Source of the DNA: Pomphorhynchus laevis | Lineage: Eukaryota; Acanthocephala; Palaeacanthocephala; Echinorhynchida; Pomphorhynchidae | Assembly (NCBI GenBank): GCA_012934845.2 | Contig: WNNJ02002401.1 | Coordinates: 62,001 to 126,000 of the forward strand | Length of the DNA stretch: 64,000 bases | Direction of reading: 5' to 3' | Part shown: positions 38,431-47,709 of the stretch, one piece after another | How positions within the stretch are numbered: the stretch's first letter is position 1 | How the letters are laid out: each line of letters starts with the position of its first letter | Program-made: the position numbers and the translations under genes | The notes under the pieces: model-generated | Databases searched by the model: none | Seen by the model: the letters and a program-made list of their open reading frames with translations, nothing else | Told to the model about the DNA's origin: nothing

Positions 38431-39489
38431 TATATTGAATGAATTTTAGAATTTATACCGATAGCCTTTAGATGCTGTGATATTAGTGTTCACTGTTCAA
38501 TACAAGCATTTCCTATAAGCAAGCAGCCGCCTTATTCGATCCACAACTTTTTCAAATTGTGATACGAATCATTGAAATTGTCGAATGATCAAATTTGACA
38601 GGCAAAATTTTCAATCTAGACAATTCCTTGTTCACATTTTTCATTTATTGTAAAATTTTCCGAATGTAGTTGTTACACTGTTTTAAATATTGAAAATGTT
38701 AAACCTTTATCTGTAATCTTAAGGCATCGGTTTAGCCTTTCAAATTTTTCTGGAAACCTACTCTGCTATCGGATTATACTGACTAAAGGATGCTGGTCCA
38801 TTGTTAACATTTTCACGCAGAGTCCAGAGCATATCACTACCTATTAGATAACATATCCATATGAAATCAATAATATACATATGAATCCAATCAATTATTG
38901 GATTCCATTATCCTCTTTAAAGTTACACTGTATCTACAAACATCTGTATTAAAGTCACAGAATTAGAGTAATGAATCTCTACAATCCCTCAATTTATCAA
39001 TACTTAAAATTTATTAATAGATAATTAGCTTTATGTGCTTACGAGCCGGTAACATTTTTGCCTTTGCCACCGAATTGCTGTCAATCATTCATTAGAGTAA
39101 ACTTATTAACAGACGACCAGTAGCTCGTTAGTATTTTCACCTCCGCTGATGTTTTAAAATGTCGTAACGCAGTTGTAAAAGTTTGTGGAACCCTTATCCG
39201 TAATTCCTTTATTCCTTATATAAAGTTCATATCAAGCGAAAAGCTTCCTATGTACCAACATGTAACTTTTCCAATGTGATATGTGTCAAAAACTTTCTTT
39301 TTATCTTCCCCAATGATCATTAAATCGATGTATTCTCAATTTTTATATTATCATTCAAAATATTTGTCAAACTGTATTAAAATGCAAAGAGAAAACCAAT
39401 ATCTTAAAAGTAATAGAATCATCAGTAACTATAATTACTTATCTATGTTATAATTCGCTTATTTGATGCTAACAAACTATCTAGTAATT
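38431..39489. other. Intergenic, less AT-rich, unassigned
   Basis: No frame holds over more than about 40 codons. Similar phrases (TAACATTTT...C, GTTGTTACACTGTTTTAAA and GTTGTAAAAGTTTGTGGAAC) recur loosely, as if it contains old duplicated coding debris. I cannot name it. Confidence 0.35.
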
Positions 39490-39738
39490 CTATATTTTTG
39501 GTTTCTTTTTCAACTCTTGGTATAACTTCATGCAGTCGTCCATTGTAAGTTCGTCATCTTTGGTTTTCCCTATTTTTTCAAGACATTCATTAAATGATTC
39601 ATCAGAAGTCGTTGGTCTCTTGCTTTTGTAAAATGTTTCAAATGATTCAAAGCTTACATTACCATTTGGATTAACTTTCATTTTCTTAAATTTAAAAGCA
39701 TTAAATTTTCGTTTCCCTGAGTCAATGAACTTGTTCAT
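39490..39738 (-). CDS. Small EF-hand-like protein (82 aa)
   Basis: The frame starts at a true ATG (39736-39738) and ends ...ELKKKPKI with TAG. It is Lys-rich. Residues 20-40 (KVNPNGNVSFESFETFY) have the spacing of an EF-hand loop and exiting helix, and residues 57-75 (KTKDDELTMDDCMKLYQEL) look like a second one, but several calcium-coordinating acids are absent. Upstream, TTTGAATTTAG precedes an in-frame FEGD run before the ATG, so this could be the last exon of a longer EF-hand protein. Another small EF-hand-like frame lies at 56109-56399. The call is by pattern only. Confidence 0.5.
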   Translation of the reverse strand: MNKFIDSGKRKFNAFKFKKMKVNPNGNVSFESFETFYKSKRPTTSDESFNECLEKIGKTKDDELTMDDCMKLYQELKKKPKI

Positions 39739-39814
39739 ATCACCTTCGAATCTAAATTCAAAATATAATACAGTTCAGTCTTATTGTCATTAATACCATT
39801 AATATCATTAAAAA

Positions 39815-39892
39815 GTATCATTAATTTACACACTTCTGTGCTTTTGTATTTTTGATTGTATTTTAAATTAAATTTCAGCTCTATCGTGTAGT
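39815..39892. repeat. 75-bp repeat shared with 31471-31560
   Basis: TTTACACACTTCTGTGCTTT and TATTTTTGATTGTATTTTAAA match the segment near 31471. It lies immediately upstream of the small EF-hand-like gene and could be a fragment of an unidentified element. Confidence 0.6.
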
Positions 39893-40139
39893 GCTAAATC
39901 TTTCACATCGCTATATATTCTAACTCGTGATCACACAAAATTACATTTAACACCATTCTGCGATTTATATAGGAGCAGGATGATGTTAGTGATTAGGTCG
40001 TGTTGTAGCCGGTTCGTGATTACATTCGTACGCTAGTTTACATGTCTAGGATTGAAGTATATAGAAGTATAATATTCTCATATTTCACATATTTTACAAA
40101 ATAAAATATTTATAAATAATTTATTATTATGATTTTAAT

Positions 40140-40300
40140 TATGAATTTCTCAAATGATACCATTCTGCGTGAATTATGTGATCATTTAAGCCAGACGCGA
40201 AAGTAAAACGATAACAGTATTAGATAACGTTTCGTCATCACAATGACTCATCAGTCCTAGATCCCTCCCACTGCTAGATGCAGAGGAGAACTAGCAATAA
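40140..40300 (-). ncRNA. Hammerhead ribozyme, type-C repeat copy with full core
   Basis: On the minus strand: CTGATGA (40248-40254), GTCAT, loop TGTG, ATGAC, GAAAC (40229-40233), ACG and, further on, CGCGTCTGGC (about 40192-40201 reversed), where GTC is a canonical cleavage triplet. The core is complete, with a perfect 5-bp helix II and a tetraloop. Helix III is short (ACG/CGT) with a long loop. The repeat continues to ...CAGAATGGTATCATTT. Helix I pairing is weak in this copy. Four copies of the family are in the window. Confidence 0.72.
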
Positions 40301-40751
40301 TATAATGTTATAATAAATGTAATATATATAATGTTACAATAATATATTGTTATAATATTATAATGTTATAGATATTTTTACATTTAATATTGTATTATTT
40401 GATATTTTAATATGTATATTAATAAAGATTTTATATTTAGGAAAAATTACATGATGTCAAAAATCGTAATATATGAAATTGTAACAGTTATCGATTACAA
40501 TTTTTCAATCGTTATATTTTATCAAAAAGAACATTTGCTCTTTAAATTCAAGTCCATATTAATCTATCAAATGCGTTTTCAATAATAAATTTTTGTGAAT
40601 ACGTTAACTATTTTTTATTAACTTGAAATTCTATATTTGATATTTGACAACTTGAATATGTGATGTTGTGTTGTAGTAATACTAATTAAAATTACATTAA
40701 TTAATATATTATTACATAATATATTTATTAGTTTTGTAACATTAATGATAA
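40301..40751. other. AT-rich spacer
   Basis: Nothing recognised beyond short ATAATGTTATAA repeats at 40300-40370. Confidence 0.45.
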
Positions 40752-40990
40752 TATTTTTGATACAGCAGGACGCTACTAATCAGTCTGGGTGGGTCTCATC
40801 AGCTGCTGACCCAGACCTACATTTCACGAAACGTGAAATGTAGGTCTGGGTCAGCAGCTGATGAGACCCACCCAGACTGATTAGTAGCGTCCTGCTGTAT
40901 CAAAAATAAGATCAATACCTGTGAGGATAATATCGTGCCACAATCGGAAAAATTTCAGCTCACAGATGCAATCAAATACAATTAATGATA
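40752..40990. mobile_element. Palindromic (foldback) copy of the SINE core and tail
   Basis: TATTTTTGATACAGCAGGAC to TCACG (40752-40828) is mirrored by CGTGA...GTCCTGCTGTATCAAAAATA (40832-40909). The centre of symmetry, CACGAAACGTG, is exactly the helix-III hairpin loop of the core. GTCTGGG (40844-40850) pairs with CCCAGAC (40871-40877), and CTGATGA is at 40858-40864. The normal SINE tail follows to about 40990. The tRNA head is missing from both arms. Confidence 0.85.
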
Positions 40991-42770
40991 ATGTAAAATT
41001 AGTATTATCCGTATTATACTAAATAAACGAATAGCCTACTTTTCCCGCCAATTTATATTCTGATTGAAGGAATCGGGAAGACTAAACAGGATAAACTGAC
41101 ACTATGCTCTTTCGACTTTTGATATTTCGACTTTTTACTGATAAGTCTCAAATGTCGAAACATCATAGAGTCAGTTTATGCTGTTTTAAATGATTCTATA
41201 CTTAATTGAACAATTTAATAAAGTAGGTCATATTAGTAATATGTAAATTGTAGGTAGGTTATATTAGTCATATTTTCATATTAGTAATATTAGACGGCAT
41301 TTACTAATGATTGCTTAATAGATTTAATTTCGACTTTAAACACCTCGTTATCGCTGCTTAATTTTAATACTTTGTTGACTAAATTGCAAACGACAGCACA
41401 TTTATATTTGTAAGGTGTGAACGATGTGAAATTTATTTTTATTTTTGTATCTTTTTATAATTTTGAAACTGTAATTTTAATTTCGGATGTCCCTGGCGAT
41501 TACTAATATTATTAGTCGAAAATATGAATCACTAATACAAGTCTTTCTGCTTGCAATTTTTTAAATTATATTCAATAGAGGTGTTAAGTAAACTAAACAC
41601 GGTGCAAAAAGATTTATTTTATAATGTGGTCAAATATATTAAGGTCAAAATAAAATGAAAGCTGACATTACATTCCTGAACATCCTTAACATATAACGAA
41701 ATTAAGTTAAAATTTGATAAGTTAAGAAATTAAGTTAAAATCAGCAGTAAAATAGGTAATAAGCAACACTACGCCGCATCTATTGATGTATTGCATAAGT
41801 TACAATTGATAATTGTAAATATTATAATAATATTTACAAATATTATAATATTTGTAAATATAATATTATAATATTTCAAATATTATAATAATTCAATAAT
41901 ATTATCATATATTCAATTATAATGCAAATTTAATTAATGTAAATTCTCAAATTAGAACAAATACATGATAAGAATGAAATCCGAGAGTCTATAGATATTC
42001 AAATAAGTAAAAATTTTATAAAATTTATAAGTTTTGTATTTAGACAAGTAAACAATGACTCATAAATTTTACTAATTCTCAATACAATTAATAAATACAA
42101 TTAGTATTATAATTAATACAAACTATTAATATTAAATGATAATTAACGAAATTAAGTTAAAAACTATTAATTAATTGTTTAGTTAAATTATAATAATTGT
42201 AATAATTATAATTAAATAATAATTATTATTTAGTAATTATTTAATTATAATTATTATAATTATAATTAAATTATAATTATAATAATTATGTAGTGATTTA
42301 TTAAAGCCACTCCGCCTTTCGGCTTGGGCATATAAAAAAGATTATAAGATAACAAATATAAAGTCAGAACAGTTGTCTTTCTTCTTATTTCTTGAGCTGC
42401 TTAAAATTTCATTGATTGGCTCGAATTGATTGTACGTGACACAGGTACGCATCGTCAGCCGAAATAAGCCTATAAGCCTACCCCCACTTCAGCGTATCTA
42501 TTGTTTTTAAAGATAAACAAGACAAATGAGCACAGGAAAATACATGTAAGAGTGATGAGCATGCTGTGTTGCAAAAACAGCATACACAAGTTGATGATCG
42601 TTCATGTATGATTCTTCCTTTTTTACAGAACCTGGGGTGATATCCGTCAAGCGAAGCTCTCCAGATTAAAGTGCGCTTACTTGCTAGAGGGCTACGCCAA
42701 GCTGTTTGTAGAAAAGCAGGAGTCTGATAGAATGACTCTTATTGAACATGGAGACTTTATTCTCAGATAG
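40991..42770. other. AT-rich intergenic DNA
   Basis: Long A/T simple sequence at 41815-41900 and 42060-42300 (AATTATAATAATTA). A GC-richer island at 42305-42770 begins CCACTCCGCCTTTCGGCTTG and may be the 3' part of the LINE whose ORF1 follows, or unrelated. The plus strand there has a 47-codon open run after TTTTTTACAG that I cannot assign. Confidence 0.4.
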
Positions 42771-43863
42771 TCATATAGGGGCAGCAACCGATAAAGCCTC
42801 TGGAACTTTCTCGTTGTGTTGCTGTTTTGAAAGCTTTATTATTCTATTGTTACGAATATAGAATACTGCTGAGGGATCAGAATTGCGTTTTAAGGTTAAC
42901 TGTCTACGTAATTCTTTTTGAGCTTCTCTTTATGGGGGAAAGATCCGGGTTTATAAACACTTTCATAAACCGAGCAAAATTCTTCAATTTATAAGCATTT
43001 CTTAAGATAAATTGAGAATACGATTCATTTGTGGTCACTAGTAACCATGCTGGAATATCAGTTTTCCTAGATATAAATCTCTTAAGTTTCACATTTAAAT
43101 CCAAAAGCACTTTAACTCCCAATTCCTTAAATAGGTCATCAACAAGTTCTCTATCGCTGTCTGAATTCTGCAGACCACTTATAATGACGTTTTGAGATCG
43201 ACGAGACTCCCTATCACATTGCTGTAGAAGTTTTAACGGAGGAAGTTCTTTTTGAAGATGAGAAGTAGCAAATATTGACCTGGCGACCTCTCTTCTAACA
43301 ACACCTGCAAATGATGGAATACGCTGATTGCTGACATCATCATTAATACTAATCGCATTACCATATTGTTTGGAATTTTCCAAAGATCCACGAACCAAGC
43401 GATTTTTTAGCTGTTCCTGAATATTACAGATTTCTCTCTTTACCTTAGAAATAGCAAGCTTGGCCTCATCGATGGACTGTTTAGTCAAGTGAAGACGTTC
43501 TGCCGAACACTGACCGCAGAGAAAATCTTTCAAAAAGAACTCTCTATCAACACTACGTGGAGCTTTGACAAGGGTTCGTAGGGAGCATTTTGAAGCAGTA
43601 CATTTCATGTCCAGAGTGACAAATAAAGATGTGTCTATATAATCAGGCGTCATTGAAGGTAGAAGGCTATTTCGGTTGGCACACCTACAATTCGGTAAAC
43701 AGTGCACACATGCCGGCGTCGTTGAAGGTAGAAGGCTATTTCGGTTGGCACACCTATCATTAGGTAAACAGTCCACACATGCACGACCAGATTTCACACA
43801 TGAGCAATTTTTGCAGTAAGCGTTTTGTCCATTACATGCACAGCAATGAGGATGAGAAGTCAT
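42771..43863 (-). mobile_element. LINE ORF1 (CR1/L2-like), near complete
   Basis: The main frame (319 codons, true ATG at 43861-43863) starts with a Cys-rich zinc-binding region: CCACNGQNAYCKNCSCVKSG, then ACVDCLPNDRCANR, then a second near-copy ACVHCLPNCRCANR. A coiled coil (about 125-160) and a C-terminal RRM-like/CTD region (SQNVIISGLQNSDSDRELV, about 222-240; WLLVTTNESY; NAYKLKNFARFMKVFINPDL) follow. These are features of CR1/L2-type ORF1 proteins, RNA-binding chaperones of the retrotransposon particle. A one-base slip near 42930-42937 ends the frame early; the next frame continues AQKELRRQLTLKRNS ... RNNRIIKLSKQ to a stop at 42771. No ORF2 is attached. Confidence 0.78.
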
Positions 43864-45189
43864 TATATTTCCTTGTGTGTTTACGTTTGTAATTATATTT
43901 AAATTGTAATCTGATTGATCGTGTAAATTGTAATCTGTTTAAATTGTAATCTGATTGATTGTATAGAATGTATTCGATTGCATTTGTATGTTTATTTTAA
44001 TAATTATAATAATTATAATATGTTGAAATAATTTTTTTAAAGATATAATTTATTTACATTATAATACCATTAAAATTGTCTTAACTAAATAATAAAATCT
44101 TGATCTTTGTTATATCCCATAAAATCTTTAGCAGGCTTCACTTCTCCCAGACGGGGAGAAGTGAAGAATCGTATCCTTTCCAAGTACTTTTTGTATGTTG
44201 AAGTAATTATAAAAACAAAAATAAATTCATTTAAGTATTTTTTATTATTTTGTATAAACTGTACATTTATTGCTTAGACTAACGTCCAAGCTATAAAAAA
44301 TTAACTAAACAATAACTTAAAATTAATATATAACCATATATATTATATAGCCATTATATATAATCATATATAATATGTATTTATTATGTAAAATAGTTAA
44401 AATATTAGTGCAATTAGTAGTTTATTAATAAATTAGTACATTTTTTATCCTAAGTTACATTTGTATTAATTTATGACTAATTTACGTTGTTTTAAACATA
44501 AAATATATTATACAAAATACAATAAAGTTACATATTAAAAAATATAATAATTACATTACAAAGTATTAATTCACGCGTTAATATCGCTAACTTAATTAGT
44601 AAAATTCAATCATTATTTGATTCATTAGTAATGCTTGCTTGATTAGATATCACGGATTAATTATTGCAAATGCAAGCATTGATATTCTGACAAATAATGA
44701 ATAATAAAATTTGGATTTATCTAGTGACTATTTAATCGACAAAATAAGAACTTAATATTTATAAAATATGAAACCTGTTTTATTGAAATCTCGTTGGAGC
44801 TGGTATTTTCTATCTTATACGAAATTAGGTTTAAAATAAGTAAGACTACAAAATAAAAATGTCATAATAACCCATTGCCATATTTCAGAAATACTATTGT
44901 GACGTTAAATAGTTTATGCTAAAACAGTGAATCGATGATGTAATTGTAGCATAAAAGATGTATAAATTTGCTTTAGATATGACACGTGACAGCTAAAATT
45001 GAAATTTTTAATTACAATTGAAAATAATTTAATAATTAAACTATTTAAATTTTGTTACTAAAATATATTTATATTTTAAAACTAAAAATATACTATATTA
45101 TATTATAAATATATTATATATCTATAATTCAAAATATATTTTGAATTTTATTTTAGTAACATTATTTATTTTGAGTTGTGAATCGAAAT
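43864..45189. other. AT-rich intergenic DNA
   Basis: Contains the hairpin at 44136-44166 and otherwise only AT-rich sequence. GATTTATCTAGTGAC.ATTTAATCGACAAAATAAGAACTTAA (in parts) at 44713-44757 recurs at 45357-45400 on the far side of a LINE fragment. Confidence 0.5.
44136..44166. other. Perfect 13-bp GC-rich hairpin
   Basis: CTTCACTTCTCCC pairs with GGGAGAAGTGAAG (one extra G in the loop) around an AGACG loop. It stands out in an AT-rich region. It could be a transcript-processing or palindromic-insertion scar; the function is unknown. Confidence 0.8.
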
Positions 45190-45356
45190 GAGCCGCAGAT
45201 CTTTAGGACATGAAATCGATTCTTTTTGGGTAAAAGCACACGTCGGCTAATATTTATGCCAGCAATATCGGACGGGGAGGCTAATAGCATTTTGATGGCA
45301 ACATCCTTTCTCTAAATGTCTGTCAAAACCTGACAGACCAACGCAAATGGTCACTA
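45190..45356 (-). mobile_element. LINE-B RT fragment
   Basis: The minus strand reads IKMLLASPSDIAGINISRRV, then LLPKKNR, close to LLASPSDVAGINISRRIFLPK of the larger copy at 61275-62360. Adjacent host sequence is duplicated (ATATTTTGAATTTTA at 45130 and 45410). A 24-bp palindrome (GGTCACTAGAT / ATCTAGTGACC) sits at its edge (45349-45372). Confidence 0.65.
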
Positions 45357-45443
45357 GATTTATCTAGTGACCATTTAATCGACAAAATAAGAACTTAAAA
45401 TTCAAAATATATTTTGAATTTTAGTTTAGTAACTTTATATATT

Positions 45444-45734
45444 TTATTTTTGATGCCTTTTTCGCTGTCTCCATACAATTGCCTGGTCACACGGTACCAG
45501 ACAATGAAAACTCATCCGGTCAGTGGTGAGTTGACCATTGTTCATCGAATTTGATTTATGTTTTGTAAATTTGTTGCTTGTAATTTTCATGGTCTTAATT
45601 TCTTTGTTCGGATATCTCCAGTTTCCAATATCCTTTGATGATCCAACATCGCTACTGTAAGGAAAAGTTCTCCGAGACTTTCTTCCGTCTTTTCGTCCAT
45701 TTGCGGAATTATAACGCAAAGTTCCGTCGGTCTT
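45444..45734. other. Moderate-GC debris between LINE fragments
   Basis: A 110-codon minus-strand frame covers it (SSDVGSSKDIGNWRYPNKE, FHCLVPCDQAIVWRQRK) without a match that I recognise. It is probably part of a retroelement, judging by position. Confidence 0.3.
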
Positions 45735-45905
45735 CCAAAAATGGTATGCAGACGACGCCAACTTTATTGCGACCACTGACGTTTTGAAACAGGTATGGGA
45801 AGTGCTTCATACCGATGGACCAAGGTATGGCTATTTCGTAAACACACGTAAATCACACCTTCTTTCACAAGTGGCGCGTGGGTTCTGGATGTGCCTTTAA
45901 GTGGC
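45735..45905 (+). mobile_element. LINE-C RT palm fragment (WYADD box)
   Basis: The plus strand reads FQKWYADDANFIATTDVLKQ, then VWEVLHTDGPRYGYFVN, then KSHLL. WYADD is the catalytic motif C, and G.RYGYFVN..KS is the conserved continuation in the same RT group whose C terminus lies at 28795-29135. It joins unrelated sequence upstream at 45734. Confidence 0.7.
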
Positions 45906-46139
45906 CCCTAGAAGTTTAGGATATCTGCTACAGATAAGTTCCTGATCCTGAAATCACACCAAGGCGGGATTGGTTGGGGGAGAAAAAGTGACTCCATAAT
46001 TATGTAAGGTAAGTGACTCCTCTAAAACTTTGTCAAGGACTATGCTAACAATCCAAACCAAGGCTCTATCCTTCCAGCAGATAAACTTCTCCTTCTTGAA
46101 TATCTTCCAGAAGGAAGCCTGAAAAGGTTTAAGGTTAGC
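45906..46139. other. Unassigned, probably retroelement debris
   Basis: Normal-GC sequence between two LINE pieces. No frame stays open for long. Confidence 0.3.
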
Positions 46140-47600
46140 AATGCTTGCCCTATCCCTGCTCAGCTGGAACCTATATCTAGAACTTCAGTATTCATTCGTA
46201 AGGGCCTGCCTGGCGGAAGCTGAGGGATGGGGACTATGTACCATTTTAGCGAGGACCTTGAGTTTTGTTGAAGTGGGATTGTATATGCAACCTTTATAGG
46301 TAGCCGAAAGTAACGCGGTAGTTTGCGATGAGAGGTAGGAATTAAATTCGGTTAAACTCTCATTACAAATTCTAGGAAAGAGTTGGATAATTGCCTGAAA
46401 GAAGGCCACTCTGATAGGATCAAAGCTAAACCTCTTTCTAAGCAACGTATCTTCCTCTATATGCCAGCAAATAAGGACATAAGAGGTGGTCTGATGTAGG
46501 AATTAAATTCAGTCAAACTCTCATTACCAATTCTAGGAAAGAGTTGGATAATTGCCTGAAAGAAGGCCACTCTGATGAGATCAAAGCGAAACCTCCTTCT
46601 AAGCAACGTATCTTCCTCTATATGCCAGCAAATAAGGTCATAAGAGGTGGTCTGATGTTGGCGCGACTGCTCAGTACAGATAGGTTTCAACAACCACTTC
46701 TTATGAAGCAGTAATATGTCGAGGAGAAAATTAGTTGTTGAGCAATGAACGGTGGAGGAAGGTGGTTTGTGAATAAGATAGTCGTTCCTAGTTCTGCGGT
46801 TTGCTGCATTAATTCAACGACCAGTTCTGTCGTTCTACCCAATATACGATCCATGAGATCACGGTTCTTGTAAATTTCTCCTGCCCGGATATAGATATTG
46901 GTTATGTTGATGCGTTTACCGTTTTTATAGAGTGATATAGTTAAACAAGACAGGGCTGAACAAGAGTAGTTAAGTAAGAGGGATGATCTTAATGAGCTCT
47001 TTACTGGGGTTAAAAGACATTGAGATGAAGAGGAGTGAAGTGGGGTTATGTACAGAGTATAGTAGGTGTAGATGTACTTAGAGATAAATCGAGTAACGTC
47101 CTGGGGAGCCGGATAGACCGCGTCTCCTGAAGGACTATAACATCTGCATCTCTACCAGATAGAAGGCTAAGGGCGGAAGCACCTCCCGAATTCCATTGAA
47201 GGATATTCAGTGAAAAAGGATATTGATTACTTTGCATTGTGTTAAGTTAGTTGGAGTGGGACGCCTCCTAGTCTGAACCGGAGGTGAGAAGGTTGCCCTT
47301 CCCACACCCAACCGGACAAGTTAGAGACACTTGCCCATTGACATTATCTTAATTTCCCGTCGAGACCCCATCTGCCAATCTCCATAGGTTTATATTCTGC
47401 TTGGTAATTGTAATCGGAGGCACTGTCTTGGAAGAAGGCAGGATTGGTTTCTTGGAAGAGGAGGTGAATTTCCTCTTAGAATTCATACTTGAAGAATTTG
47501 ATTTTGCTCTATTCTTTGACGATATAGCAACAGGAAAAGATATTATGAAAGGCTTAGAGGGTGTATTTACCAAACTGGCAATCATTAATTCAATCGATCG
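46140..47600 (-). mobile_element. LINE-A copy 1 (I/Jockey-like): ORF1 end and 5' part of ORF2
   Basis: In transcript order: the end of ORF1 (47349-47585, LVNTPSKPFIISFPVAISS), a spacer, then ORF2 starting MQSNQYPFSLNILQWN (ATG at 47235-47237) with GRDADVIVLQETRS. NILQWN and IVLQETR are the opening motifs of an APE-type endonuclease. Further on, ISLYKNGKRINITNIYIRAG and more endonuclease sequence follow. The palm of the RT is missing. A 161-bp tandem duplication (46336-46496 and 46497-46657) repeats RVAFFQAIIQLFPRI and flanks. Copy 2 is at 56935-58353. Confidence 0.78.
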
Positions 47601-47709
47601 AGTTGTTTCTTGTTGGTGTCCTAAAGAAGTTGAACATTTCGTCCATATTAGGTCATACTTATATGCTTATATGCCTTTCATACTTATAAATAGGAGTGTA
47701 ATTGAATAA

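Noticed and set aside
42649-42770. Plus-strand 47-codon open run after an acceptor-like TTTTTTACAG
   Set aside because: No recognisable protein; it overlaps sequence adjoining the minus-strand LINE ORF1 and is within chance for the local base composition.
47401-47709. Plus-strand frame of 102 codons
   Set aside because: It is the antisense of LINE-A ORF1 end; the minus strand continues into the LINE ORF2 start.
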